Positions 49,975 through 58,804 of a stretch of DNA of 64,000 nt are shown here, piece by piece. The notes below the pieces were generated by a model. It saw only the letters and a list, made by a program, of their open reading frames with translations, ran no database searches and had not been told where the DNA came from. Within the stretch, counting starts at the first letter, position 1, and each line of letters starts with the position of its first letter. A program made the position numbers and the translations under genes. Source of the DNA: Paenibacillus sp. 1781tsa1 (GTDB taxonomy: Bacteria > Bacillota > Bacilli > Paenibacillales > Paenibacillaceae); NCBI RefSeq assembly GCF_024159265.1, contig NZ_JAMYWY010000001.1, forward strand, positions 5,208,001-5,272,000, written 5' to 3'.

Positions 49975-50934
49975 TTGAAAAGATTCTATCTAGGTTTTGG
50001 ATTAACGATCACCATTATCATTGGACTATTATCAAGCTCTACTCCAACAGAAGCAGCATCGAAGAAAGTAAACTTAAAATTGTCAGATGGAGCGACGTAC
50101 TATGGTGAAGTTTTAAACGGGAAACCTCATGGTAAAGGAACCGCAAGATGGGGAGAAACCGAAGTTTACTCTGGAGATTGGGTGAGTGGTACGCGGCAAG
50201 GAAAAGGCAAGTATACATATACATTAGTTGAAGGTGGAGGTGTCCCCTTTGAGGATTACAATGAATCTAATATGGGCCATGGAACAGGTGAATTCACTAC
50301 AAAAACCTACACCGGATCATGGATTAATGATACATATCATGGTAAAGGAAAAGAAATTACGCAATGGTTAGAAGTACAGTATCTTACTTCTGATGGCAAG
50401 GTTTACCCTGTACATGACCGTTACAACAACACCATTAACGATGGAACATTCAATCAGGGCAAGATGTCTCAGGGATATTACGCAATCCACTCTTCAGATA
50501 CTGTCTCACTAGGATATACTGATCATACGACTACGATTGCTCTCAAAAATGATTATTTCAACGAGAAGTTAACCGGGGATAAGGACTTTTTTGACACGAT
50601 TATCAATTATAAAAAGAAACACGGTTCTTCTGAAAAATATATTGGGATTAAACCATCCGAATTCTCCAAAGGTACATTAACTAGTGGCAAATTCACGGGG
50701 GTTACGCATCTAATCGATTATAGTAATTCAGTTAGTTATTCTAAACAAGTCATAATGAACGATAACGTATTAAAGGAGAATCTCATAACATCTACAGCCT
50801 TTGATAAAGATCGCAAGAAAATCATAAATGAATTCCTGCAAGCTATTAAGCCCTATTCAGTCAAAATCAATACCATCTCTGACGAGATTATGTCATTAAA
50901 AGACATTAACTATGAGGGAATGATCCCTAGGTAG
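49975..50934 (+). CDS. Secreted MORN-repeat protein
   Basis: A 319-residue protein with a signal peptide (ends in PTEAAS). MORN repeats follow: YYGEVLNGKPHGKGTARWGETEVYSGDWVSGTRQGKGKYTYT, then GHGTGEFTTKTYTGSWINDTYHGKGKEI. A beta-rich C-terminal half has no known motif. MORN repeats often bind lipids or act as scaffolds; the extracellular location here suggests an envelope role. It starts at TTG with AAGGAG upstream. A small anchored protein gene follows by 13 bp, so the two form an operon. Confidence 0.8.
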   Translation: MKRFYLGFGLTITIIIGLLSSSTPTEAASKKVNLKLSDGATYYGEVLNGKPHGKGTARWGETEVYSGDWVSGTRQGKGKYTYTLVEGGGVPFEDYNESNMGHGTGEFTTKTYTGSWINDTYHGKGKEITQWLEVQYLTSDGKVYPVHDRYNNTINDGTFNQGKMSQGYYAIHSSDTVSLGYTDHTTTIALKNDYFNEKLTGDKDFFDTIINYKKKHGSSEKYIGIKPSEFSKGTLTSGKFTGVTHLIDYSNSVSYSKQVIMNDNVLKENLITSTAFDKDRKKIINEFLQAIKPYSVKINTISDEIMSLKDINYEGMIPR

Positions 50935-50947
50935 TGGAGGTCACAAA

Positions 50948-51301
50948 ATGAGAAAAAAGCGATGGATTGTTAGCATCGTCATTTTGATTATCATCCTTTT
51001 CATGAGCGAATTCGTGATGTTGTACTCAGGGAAGGTTGGGGTTCTCAACATAACGCAGAGAGTTATTTCAGGTGCACCTCATGTTATCGTTCAAGGGCAG
51101 ACACTGTCTTACCAAGGTAAGATTCATTGGGAGGAAATCCAAAGTAGTATCGAAGAATATTCTCTAAGCGATGAAGGGACGGTTTTGTATAAAGCACAAG
51201 GCACCCCTGTCCCACCACCTTGGGTATATGTGAGAAAAGAAAACAATCAGGGATACCGTTATATGGTCCCTCAGCTCCCTTGGAACTATAAAATGATTTA
51301 A
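50948..51301 (+). CDS. Small membrane-anchored protein, unknown
   Basis: A 117-residue protein with an N-terminal membrane helix (IVSIVILIIILFMSEFVML) and an extracellular part of about 90 residues (VQGQTLSYQGKIHWEEIQSSIEEYSL...). I recognise no family. It follows the MORN-repeat gene closely with GGAGGTCACAAA ahead of the ATG. They probably act together at the cell surface. Confidence 0.6.
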   Translation: MRKKRWIVSIVILIIILFMSEFVMLYSGKVGVLNITQRVISGAPHVIVQGQTLSYQGKIHWEEIQSSIEEYSLSDEGTVLYKAQGTPVPPPWVYVRKENNQGYRYMVPQLPWNYKMI

Positions 51302-51319
51302 ATTTGATTTACAATCGCG

Positions 51320-51347
51320 AGCGGACATCACAAGATGTCCGCTTTTG
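51320..51347 (+). terminator. Terminator of MORN operon
   Basis: Stem AGCGGACATC / GATGTCCGCT followed by TTTTG. Confidence 0.75.
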
Positions 51348-51431
51348 CTATGATTTTATAGCCTTTCTCGCTCAATGGTGACATATCCCACTTAGTTCGC
51401 GTATCGAATACAATCCACCATAGAACTCTCA

Positions 51432-51890
51432 CTAACCATCCAATCCGTTAAACTGCCGAAGCATGGTGGTAAAACGCTCCAGTTCCTTATCATCCCATCT
51501 GGATATACGGTCATAAAAAGCTGATTCCTTCTCCTTGAGCGCACCAATCGTCGATTGTTGACCAAGTTCTGTAAGAGAGAGTAGAACCCCACGCCGATCT
51601 TCGGGATCTGGCTCTTTGCTTACATATCCCGACTTTTCGAGTTGTTTGATTAACCGGCTGACCGAACTGCGGTCCATCGCAGTAGCGTCTGCCAAAGCAG
51701 CGGCGCTTGTTGGGCCATAGGAGTAAAGCCACCGGACCAGGTGAAATGCGGCAGGTTGCAGGTTCGCATCAAAACGCTCGGCAGACCGAACGTTAAGCGC
51801 ATGGGAAGCACTGATCAGTGCATGAATCTGTTCACCCAGCGCTAGCTCCAGGGTTGCTCTGTCTTTGGTTTTGATTGGATTTTCACTCAT
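51432..51890 (-). CDS. MarR family transcriptional regulator
   Basis: A 152-residue protein with the MarR winged helix: SYGPTSAAALADATAMDRSSVSRLIKQLEKSGYVSKEPDPEDRRGVLLSLTELGQ. Helix, wing and the DxRxxxxxLT motif are all in place. It is divergently transcribed from a short-chain dehydrogenase gene across a 134-bp AT-rich region, the classic arrangement for a repressor of its neighbour. GAGGAGAGG lies upstream of the ATG. Confidence 0.9.
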   Translation of the reverse strand: MSENPIKTKDRATLELALGEQIHALISASHALNVRSAERFDANLQPAAFHLVRWLYSYGPTSAAALADATAMDRSSVSRLIKQLEKSGYVSKEPDPEDRRGVLLSLTELGQQSTIGALKEKESAFYDRISRWDDKELERFTTMLRQFNGLDG

Positions 51891-51941
51891 TACTGTTAAT
51901 TTCCTCTCCTCAATACACGAAAGTAAACTCCCGGAATATAG

Positions 51942-51969
51942 TTGACAAATATCAATTAATATTTATAGT
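51942..51969 (+). promoter_or_regulatory. Promoter of SDR gene in divergent marR-SDR region
   Basis: TTGACA (51942-51947), a 16-base spacer and TATAGT (51964-51969). The spacer contains an AT-rich palindrome (AATATCAATTAATATT) and the octamer TATAGTTG occurs twice, overlapping both elements. These are good candidate MarR contact sites. Confidence 0.6.
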
Positions 51970-52024
51970 TGATTTATGTCCATTATATATTCTAACTCTA
52001 TTCGTGTCAAAAGGAGACTACATT

Positions 52025-52903
52025 ATGGAAACAACACAACCCTTTATTGTCATCACCGGAGCAACAAGCGGTTTAGGGCAGCTTGCTGCAATCGAACTCG
52101 CGAAACGCGGTGCACACCTTATACTCACAGCCCGAAGCAAGGAACGTGCAGACGCTACCAGGTACAAAATCAAGGAAACCGTGCCTTCTGCCAACATCGA
52201 ATTTTTCTATGGGGACTTGTCCTTACTTAGTGATGTAAAACGTGTGGGGCTTGAGATTGCAGCCGCTTATCCGCGTATAGACGTACTTTTGAATAATGCC
52301 GGACTTCATGCTTTTGAACAGAGAGTCACGTCCGAAGGATATGCCGAGATGATTGCCGTGAACTATTTGGCACCTTGGCTGTTAACGCACACATTACAAT
52401 CTTCCCTGATTCAGTCGGGCCAAGCCCGAGTCGTCAATGTTGCATCTGAAGCTTCACGGAATCATGGCACACTGGTGCTGCCAAATGACTTAACAGATAT
52501 CACACCTTTTACTGCACGCGGTTCCTCTGCAATCTATGGCAAAACCAAACTGCTCAACATTATGTTTACTGGTGAACTAGCCAGACATTGGCGTGGAACC
52601 GGGATATGTGTAAATGCCTTGAATCCAGGCTTTAATGTGACAGGTCTTGGACGAGAACTATGGTTTGCAAGTGTGCTTGAGCGCATGTTAACCTTTTTGC
52701 ACATTGGCGACCCACGACGGGGTGCGGATATCATAACTCGGTTGGCTGTGGAATCGAAGTATGGCGAAGTTTCGGGAGGGTATTTTAATGTGGGAAATGG
52801 AGAATCTATTATTCCTATACATCCTGGCGGAGATGAGGCCATGCAAAACAAACTGTGGATGGTTACGACACAGTTGTTGGAACAACGGGGGTTACTGGAA
52901 TAA
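52025..52903 (+). CDS. Short-chain dehydrogenase/reductase (SDR, retinol-dehydrogenase-like)
   Basis: A 292-residue NAD(P)-dependent oxidoreductase. It has the Rossmann motif ITGATSGLGQLAAIELAKRGAHLILTARS (TGxxxGxG), NNAG in DVLLNNAGLHA, a Ser in VNVASEAS, and the catalytic YGKTK motif (YxxxK). It is close to the RDH/WWOX-like SDR branch common in Bacillales. The ATG at 52025 follows AAAAGGAGAC; the long upstream frame extension covers the promoter and is not real. The MarR gene next door likely regulates it. The substrate is probably a hydrophobic carbonyl compound. Confidence 0.9.
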   Translation: METTQPFIVITGATSGLGQLAAIELAKRGAHLILTARSKERADATRYKIKETVPSANIEFFYGDLSLLSDVKRVGLEIAAAYPRIDVLLNNAGLHAFEQRVTSEGYAEMIAVNYLAPWLLTHTLQSSLIQSGQARVVNVASEASRNHGTLVLPNDLTDITPFTARGSSAIYGKTKLLNIMFTGELARHWRGTGICVNALNPGFNVTGLGRELWFASVLERMLTFLHIGDPRRGADIITRLAVESKYGEVSGGYFNVGNGESIIPIHPGGDEAMQNKLWMVTTQLLEQRGLLE

Positions 52904-52917
52904 TTGCAAACAGCAAA

Positions 52918-52948
52918 AAAGTCTTTCAGATCAGATCTGAAAGACTTT
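52918..52948. terminator. Bidirectional terminator between SDR gene and pstB
   Basis: Perfect 14-bp stem AAAGTCTTTCAGAT / ATCTGAAAGACTTT around a CAG loop. Confidence 0.85.
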
Positions 52949-52971
52949 CACACTTCTCAACAATAAAACAA

Positions 52972-53727
52972 TCAACCAAACCGGCCACTAATATAATCCT
53001 GTGTACGCACATCGACCGGCTCTGCGAACATGCTTTGGGTAGCGGAATACTCCACCACTTCACCGTTCAGGAAGAACACGGTCTGCTGGGACACGCGAGC
53101 GGCTTGCTGCATGTTATGCGTCACCATCACAATGGTATAACGCTCCTTCAATTCATGCGTCAGCTCCTCAATCTTGAAGGTTGAGACGGGATCAAGCGAA
53201 GCAGTCGCTTCATCCATCAGCAGAATATCCGGCTCCACCGCCAGCGCACGCGCAATACAGAGACGTTGCTGTTGTCCTCCGGATAGGCTTAGTGCAGAGC
53301 GCTTCAGGTTGTCCTTTACCTCATCCCACAGGACTGCGGAACGCAGGCTCTGCTCTACAATCTCATCCAGCTTCTTCTTGCCATGAATACCGTGCTGTTT
53401 GGGACCGAAGGCCACGTTGTCATAGATGGATTTGGGAAAAGGGTTTGGTTGCTGGAAGACCATGCCGATCTTCTTGCGAAGGGTCTCGACATGAACTTCA
53501 CCACTGTAGATGTCGGTTCCTCCTACGGCCACTTTACCCTCAATCCGTGTGCCGGGTATTCGGTCATTCATGCGGTTCAGTGTACGCAACAGGGTTGATT
53601 TGCCACAACCTGATGGTCCGATAAAAGCAGTAATGGCCCGCTCAGGAATTTCAATGGAAACCTCCTTCAGCGCTTGAAACTGACCGTAGTACAAATTCAG
53701 TTTGTTGATCTCAATAATAGGTTGCAC
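52972..53727 (-). CDS. pstB: Phosphate ABC transporter ATP-binding protein PstB
   Basis: A 251-residue ABC ATPase. Walker A is at residues 37-45 (GPSGCGKST). The PstB hallmarks are the RTLNRMNDRIPGTRIEGKV loop and FQQPNPFPKSIYDNVAFGPKQHG. The signature is LSGGQQQR and Walker B is ILLMDEATASLDPVST. It powers high-affinity phosphate import through PstC/PstA. It starts at GTG, after GGGAGGGCACCTT. Last gene of pstSCAB; no phoU follows in this window. Confidence 0.96.
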   Translation of the reverse strand: MQPIIEINKLNLYYGQFQALKEVSIEIPERAITAFIGPSGCGKSTLLRTLNRMNDRIPGTRIEGKVAVGGTDIYSGEVHVETLRKKIGMVFQQPNPFPKSIYDNVAFGPKQHGIHGKKKLDEIVEQSLRSAVLWDEVKDNLKRSALSLSGGQQQRLCIARALAVEPDILLMDEATASLDPVSTFKIEELTHELKERYTIVMVTHNMQQAARVSQQTVFFLNGEVVEYSATQSMFAEPVDVRTQDYISGRFG

Positions 53728-53823
53728 AAGGTGCCCTCCCGGGTTGAAATGGATTGTTTTGCAGATTCAGCTTAGACAGTTGGCGTTGATCCAGAGACGA
53801 TACCGAATAACAGTATCCTCTTT

Positions 53824-54738
53824 TCATCGTGCTTGATTTTTGCGTGCTTTCAGCCACAGGGGCACACGGAACAGCACATTAATGAGCAACGCTACAAAGA
53901 TCAGCACCGCTGTTGTTTTCTGCGCAATTTCCTGCGCATCCGGTACAATGGCTTCCGATTGAATGTACCAGAGATGTACCGCAAGGGTTCCTCCCGGCGA
54001 TAACAAATTAAAGTCCCACATCTCCCCGGAGGTGGACACTCCAGCGGTCAGAATAATAACAGCACTCTCACCAAATGCTCGGCCTGCCGTCAGGCAAATC
54101 CCCGTCATGATCCCGTTGATAGCCACCGGCAACAACACTTGGCGGATCGTCTGGAGATGCGTTGAGCCCAGTGCGAACGATCCATTCCGAAGTTCCACCG
54201 GAACCGCCCTGACGGATTCCTCTGTTACCCTGGTAAGCACAGGCAGGTTCAGGAAAGCAAGGCTGACGGCTGCGCCCAGAATGGTAAGACCTATTTCGAA
54301 AAACTCCACAAACAGGGCAATGCCGAACAATCCAAAGATGATGGATGGCACAGAGGACAATCCCTCCACGCAAATACGAACGGTCTCGATCAGCTTATTG
54401 TTTGGTGCAAACTCTGCGAGATATATGCCTGCCGCCATGCCAATAGGGATAGAGATGAGCAGGGACAGAATCAACACATAGAACGAGTTGAATAGCGCCG
54501 GGCCGATCCCTCCCCCTTCTTCAATCTCACTAGGAACACCATAGAGAAAATCCCAGCTTAGCAGAGGCAATCCTTTGTTGAGCAGCAAAAATAACAGTCC
54601 CACAATAAACAAAATGACGACGATGCCAACGCCCCATACCATGCCTGTAAAGAGCCGATCCATCACCATGGATGAACTTCTCCGTTTGCCAAAAGAATAC
54701 GATGGTATGATAGCGTTCGCCTGCTTCTTCACACTCAT
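53824..54738 (-). CDS. pstA: Phosphate ABC transporter permease PstA
   Basis: A 304-residue six-helix inner-membrane permease. It has FNSFYVLILSLLISIPIGMAAGIYLAEFAPNNKLIETVRICVEGLSSVPSIIFGLFG and the coupling loop VRAVPVELRNGSFALGSTHLQTIRQVLLPVAINGIMTGICLTAGRAFGESAVIILTAG, typical of PstA. It overlaps the pstC stop codon by four bases. The PstA-PstC pair forms the phosphate channel. Confidence 0.95.
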   Translation of the reverse strand: MSVKKQANAIIPSYSFGKRRSSSMVMDRLFTGMVWGVGIVVILFIVGLLFLLLNKGLPLLSWDFLYGVPSEIEEGGGIGPALFNSFYVLILSLLISIPIGMAAGIYLAEFAPNNKLIETVRICVEGLSSVPSIIFGLFGIALFVEFFEIGLTILGAAVSLAFLNLPVLTRVTEESVRAVPVELRNGSFALGSTHLQTIRQVLLPVAINGIMTGICLTAGRAFGESAVIILTAGVSTSGEMWDFNLLSPGGTLAVHLWYIQSEAIVPDAQEIAQKTTAVLIFVALLINVLFRVPLWLKARKNQAR

Positions 54739-55703
54739 ACGTTGCGGTCTCCTCTCTTCTGAAGCAGTCTTACGATAACAATCATCAGAATCGAAATTGC
54801 GAGTAGGATAAAGCCCATCATGTACAGACCATGATTCCAGGTGGAGTCGAATTCAACGCTGGAGATCTGCATGACGATATTACTCGTAAGCACGGCTGTT
54901 GGCGTGAACAGACTATTCGCGAGTTGTGCTGTATTACCAATGACCATCACCACCGCCATCGTCTCACCGATCGCACGAGTCATGCCAAGAATGACGGCGT
55001 ACATAATCCCGCCTTTTGCAGCAGGTAAGACCACACGAGTCACGGTCTGGAATCGGTTCGTACCAAGTGCATAGGCCGCATCACGGTATTTGTTCGGCAC
55101 AGCAGATATGGCATCATCGCTAATCCGGCTAATCGTGGGAAGTACCATAATAGTCAGTACAATGGACGCTGCGAGCAATCCGTCAGCCAGATCACGACCA
55201 CTGATATCCCTTAGCCAAGGGATGAGGATCGTCAGCCCCAGAAAACCGTATACCACAGAAGGAATACCCACCAGTAGATCCAATACAGGACGCAAAATAT
55301 GGCGAAGCCATTTGGGTGTCATTTCAGCCAGAAACACAGCAATGATGACAGAGAGCGGAATGGCGAACAACATGGTGAGACCCGTAAGAGCCAGTGTGCC
55401 GAGGATGAAGGTCAGAGCACCATAATGTTCATTTTCCGGGTCCCAGTTGGTGGAGAAAAAGAATTCACGCAGCGACACATCCGTAAAGGTGAGCACACCC
55501 GTACGAAGCATGAGAATTAAGATACATAAGAGAACCAGACATACAAAGATCGTACTGCCGATACATACCATGCGAAAAAGGTTATTGGACCACCTTAAAC
55601 GCGTCTTACGGTTAAACCGCGTACCCGATTTAGCGGCCTTACCAATGCTCGTACCAAGCTCACTGGGGGCTGGGCTGTTCGGGGATGGATTCAAATCGAT
55701 CAT
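54735..55703 (-). CDS. pstC: Phosphate ABC transporter permease PstC
   Basis: A 322-residue permease with a long cytoplasmic N-terminus (about 40 residues) and six helices. The characteristic PstC segments are YGALTFILGTLALTGLTMLFAIPLSVIIAVFLAEM, VLDLLVGIPSVVYGFLGL and ISAVPNKYRDAAYALGTNRFQTVTRVVLPAAKGGIMYAVILGMTRAIGETMAVVMVIGN. It is followed, with overlap, by pstA. A hairpin between pstS and this gene may lower its expression relative to the binding protein. Confidence 0.95.
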   Translation of the reverse strand: MIDLNPSPNSPAPSELGTSIGKAAKSGTRFNRKTRLRWSNNLFRMVCIGSTIFVCLVLLCILILMLRTGVLTFTDVSLREFFFSTNWDPENEHYGALTFILGTLALTGLTMLFAIPLSVIIAVFLAEMTPKWLRHILRPVLDLLVGIPSVVYGFLGLTILIPWLRDISGRDLADGLLAASIVLTIMVLPTISRISDDAISAVPNKYRDAAYALGTNRFQTVTRVVLPAAKGGIMYAVILGMTRAIGETMAVVMVIGNTAQLANSLFTPTAVLTSNIVMQISSVEFDSTWNHGLYMMGFILLAISILMIVIVRLLQKRGDRNV

Positions 55704-55729
55704 GAAGTGCTCTTCCTTTCACATAGAGA

Positions 55730-55761
55730 AGCCAGCTTGCGACCGTGCGCAGAAGCTGGCT
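55730..55761 (-). terminator. Intra-operon hairpin between pstS and pstC
   Basis: Stem AGCCAGCTT / AAGCTGGCT with a GC-rich loop and no T-run. It is probably a partial terminator or RNA stability element that gives more PstS than permease, as in other binding-protein operons. Confidence 0.55.
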
Positions 55762-55808
55762 ATCCCTTTTCTTATGAAATGTGAGAATGACGAACGTTTG
55801 AAGCTCCG

Positions 55809-56672
55809 TTATTTTACAGCCGCAAGCGGAATGAATTTCAGCTTTTTCAGGGAACCGTTCTGGAACTTGCTGCTTTGGATGTAATCGATGAATGCTTTGG
55901 TTGCACCGGTTGGTTGACCTTTGGTCATGTAATATCCGATACCCCATACTTTGTAGGTTTTGTTCAATACGTTTTTCTCTGTTGGTGCAACGCCATTGAT
56001 GGATACAGCCTTCATTTTGCTAGTTACATAAGGAAGGTCAATATATCCAATCGCATTCGGTGTCGTTTCAATGGTTGTTTTCATATCGCCGCTGGAGCCA
56101 ACTTCTTTGTAGTTGTCGCCTTTGCTCATGAAATCTTTACCGTCGAGCGCTTTTTGCTGGAAGTTGACCCGTGTGCCAGAACCGAACTTGCGGTTAACAA
56201 CAACGATGTTGGCATTAGCACCGCCGACGTCTTTCCAGTTGGTCACTTTGCCAGAGAAGATGTCCTGCAATTGTTTCGTGGTCAGACTGCTTACACCCAC
56301 ATTCGTGTTAACCACTGCCGTAAATACTGTCACTGCTACTGGATTAGCAACCATTCCATCGAATTTCTTGAAGCCAGGCACATCCTTGGATGCGTCCCAG
56401 TCCACAGCACCGATGTCGGCAATCCCTTTACGTACAGATTGAGGACCTGTAATGGAACCCGCGGCGGAAGCCGAGATTTTGACTTTGGGATGATCTTTCT
56501 TGAACTCACTCGCAGCTTGAAGCGTTAAAGGAAGCAATGCCGAGGAACCGTTGATGACAATTTTACCTTTCTCCGTGCTCTTGGCAGCAGATGCCGTCGT
56601 TGCGCCTCCAAGTCCACCAATTAGCGATACAGCCATAAGCATGGCCGTGAAGGGTTTGATCCATTTTTTCAT
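55809..56672 (-). CDS. pstS: Phosphate ABC transporter substrate-binding protein PstS
   Basis: A 287-residue protein with a signal peptide ending ASA-A. The signal lacks a clear lipobox Cys, unlike most Gram-positive PstS. The mature part reads GKIVINGSSALLPLTLQAASEFKKDHPKVKISASAAGSITGPQSVRKGIADIGAVDWD, then VVVNRKFGSGTRVNFQQKAL with the phosphate-contacting Arg-x-x-SGT-like motif. It captures phosphate outside the membrane. The ATG at 56672 uses GGAG eleven bases upstream. It heads the pstSCAB operon and should be induced on phosphate starvation; a clear PhoP box was not found by eye. Confidence 0.93.
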   Translation of the reverse strand: MKKWIKPFTAMLMAVSLIGGLGGATTASAAKSTEKGKIVINGSSALLPLTLQAASEFKKDHPKVKISASAAGSITGPQSVRKGIADIGAVDWDASKDVPGFKKFDGMVANPVAVTVFTAVVNTNVGVSSLTTKQLQDIFSGKVTNWKDVGGANANIVVVNRKFGSGTRVNFQQKALDGKDFMSKGDNYKEVGSSGDMKTTIETTPNAIGYIDLPYVTSKMKAVSINGVAPTEKNVLNKTYKVWGIGYYMTKGQPTGATKAFIDYIQSSKFQNGSLKKLKFIPLAAVK

Positions 56673-56748
56673 GTTCGTTGAAACTCCTCTCAAATTATAA
56701 ATCATTATTTAATTTCAACACGTACTTATCACTCATGGATCAAAAAAA

Positions 56749-58149
56749 TCACTTCGTAATGGCTCTCCAGCTACCACCCGCTTGAACCAAAACCCGGTCG
56801 TTTTCAATCACGGCGATTTGTGATCCAGCAACGGTAATGGAGGATACATCGGAAGATACGGTATACAGTTTGGTTTGTTTTCCTGTTACCGTGTCGATGG
56901 AAATAATGACGCTGTTGCTGTCATCCTGCGCAGCCAGTACGTACACGACGCCACCCGACAGAATCGCTTGCTCTACATCGTGAACGCCATACACCGTTGT
57001 TGCCTCCTGGGATGAATCCACCAATTGCAGCGAAGCATTGCCGTCCTCGGACGGTACACTTACGTAGTAGGCTTTCTGCCCGTCAACGGACCATACAAAC
57101 ACTTTGTCATCGGTTGAAGTCGTTAATTGCGTCGCTTCAGGCTTCGATATACCGTTGTTATACGAAAATATATGCTGTTGATTGGCTGAAAAGTCGATAG
57201 ACACGTTGTCTTCATCTACATTGGTAGCATCGGAGGTTACCTTGCCAAGTGTCGTCACCGTGTAAATGAATCTTTTGCCATCCGCAGACACATTCAGGTT
57301 TTCTTTGTAATCCACTTTATCTTCAACCAGTTTCTTAATCGCGCCATCAGACAGATTCAGACTCGCAATCACCGACCCTTTATCTCCTTGCAGGAAATAA
57401 ATTGCACTTTCGTCCGCAGACCATACCAATTCCGGTTTGATACTCGTGTCACTTGTGACCAATCTCGAAGCCTTTGTCTTCAGATCGATAACGTAGACAG
57501 CCCCTTCCGCATTCGTATACGCCGCTTGACCGCCACTCGGAGAAACGACCAGATCCGATCCGCCATCTGTCGTTAACAACAGCTCATATTTACCACTAGT
57601 GGTATTCACAAGATAATCGGTTCGGCCATTGTCATCACTCTTGGAAACGATCAGCTTGTCCGCTCCGGCAAAACGGGGATTCTCCGCACCTTCGAGCAAT
57701 GCTACCGTGCTAACCTCAAGCATTCCACTTTTCTTGACGATTGTACCGCCAACGCTGGATACCAATGGTCGGAGCGCAACGTAGCTTGTACCTCCAATGA
57801 TCGTAACCGGTTGATTCAAATTGACTTTGTTGCCATTAACCAGGAGTTGTTTGGCATTATTCTGGAGTGTCACCGTGTGACCATTTAGTTTGATCACCGT
57901 TGTTCCACTATGTACTTCCGCCTGCGCACCGATGGCCTTGGTCACATCACGAAGCGATACAAGTGTCTCGCCATTCTTCACGATGGAACGAACGATAACG
58001 CTACTTCCGTTTATTGTAAACGTGGAGTTTTGCACCTGAGCTGTACTAGCCGCAGGTTTCACTGCTGGAGCAGCTGATACTGCACTGACCACAGAAGTGG
58101 TTAACACTGTGGCTACCATGGACACTACTAACACCTTTTTCATTGACAT
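56749..58149 (-). CDS. Stalk-domain (copper amine oxidase N-terminal) and beta-propeller secreted protein
   Basis: A 466-residue secreted protein with a signal peptide (ends VSAAPA). Next is a copper-amine-oxidase-type stalk domain: INGSSVIVRSIVKNGETLVSLRDVTKAIGAQAEVHSGTTVIKLNGHTVTL, then NQPVTIIGGTSYVALRPLVSSVGGTI. A seven-bladed TolB/WD40-like propeller follows (LVVSPSGGQAAYTN, LVWSADESAIYFLQGDKG, VFVWSVDGQKAYYVSV). It may bind polymers or wall components. It sits directly before pstS on the same strand, so the two may share a transcript. AAGGGTGACC lies upstream of the ATG. Confidence 0.8.
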   Translation of the reverse strand: MSMKKVLVVSMVATVLTTSVVSAVSAAPAVKPAASTAQVQNSTFTINGSSVIVRSIVKNGETLVSLRDVTKAIGAQAEVHSGTTVIKLNGHTVTLQNNAKQLLVNGNKVNLNQPVTIIGGTSYVALRPLVSSVGGTIVKKSGMLEVSTVALLEGAENPRFAGADKLIVSKSDDNGRTDYLVNTTSGKYELLLTTDGGSDLVVSPSGGQAAYTNAEGAVYVIDLKTKASRLVTSDTSIKPELVWSADESAIYFLQGDKGSVIASLNLSDGAIKKLVEDKVDYKENLNVSADGKRFIYTVTTLGKVTSDATNVDEDNVSIDFSANQQHIFSYNNGISKPEATQLTTSTDDKVFVWSVDGQKAYYVSVPSEDGNASLQLVDSSQEATTVYGVHDVEQAILSGGVVYVLAAQDDSNSVIISIDTVTGKQTKLYTVSSDVSSITVAGSQIAVIENDRVLVQAGGSWRAITK

Positions 58150-58371
58150 TGGCTTTGGTCACCCTTCTTTTCTCCATATAATTTGCCTTGTATGCCGTGC
58201 CCTGCTGTCTGGTATGCTGCATGTATCATCCATATGAGAGCTTGTCTGCCTCATCCCCCCAAACTTCCACGTTCATAGTAAAAATGACCTATTACGTTTG
58301 TAATTATAGGAGCGAATTGTAAACGGGAAATCCTGGAATTGTTAGCGCATTGTCAATGTTTTCATATAAAC

Positions 58372-58413
58372 AAAAAACGTGTGCTGGAAGGCATTCTCCA
58401 AGACACGTTTTTT
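58372..58413. terminator. Bidirectional terminator
   Basis: Stem AAAAAACGTGT / ACACGTTTTTT. It lies behind the BTAD relic and in front of the stalk-domain gene on the minus strand. Confidence 0.75.
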
Positions 58414-58467
58414 GGGAATTTCAGATCATCATGCATACGTTGAATCATTGCTACTACTCCTTACCGT

Positions 58468-58698
58468 TCAAGCTTTAATCTGCTCATATAATCGTGTGTT
58501 CACTGAAGAAGGACGAATATGCAACTCACTTAAGCGTTCTTCAAGATCGCGATAGATACGTAAGACATGGTCATGATTACCCATGGACAAGTATGCTTGC
58601 ATGGCACAACGATACGCTTCTTCTTCATAAGGGGAATGCAGCATGGCACGTTCTGCTGCTTCTGCTGCCTTCTTGCCGTTATGCAGTACGCTAACAAG
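58468..58698 (-). pseudogene. 3' relic of a BTAD-domain transcriptional activator
   Basis: An open stretch of 77 codons reads GKKAAEAAERAMLHSPYEEEAYRCAMQAYLSMGNHDHVLRIYRDLEERL, then PSSVNTRLYEQIKA and stop. This is the end of a bacterial transcriptional activator domain (TPR-like) as found in SARP-type response regulators. The frame opens right after a stop and has no start, so only the C-terminal piece survives. An imperfect hairpin at 58699-58738 marks the break point. Confidence 0.65.
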
Positions 58699-58804
58699 GG
58701 ATGCCCTTTGTCATATTCATGACGTATGGGACATCCCTAGCTAGCGTTAATGATTTATTCATAAAAATTAGATATTCCAATGCAAACTGATTGATTGCTT
58801 CGTT

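Noticed and set aside
55875..56528. 217-residue plus-strand frame over pstS
   Set aside because: It is antisense to pstS, and its Cys/Phe/His-rich composition is typical of shadow frames.
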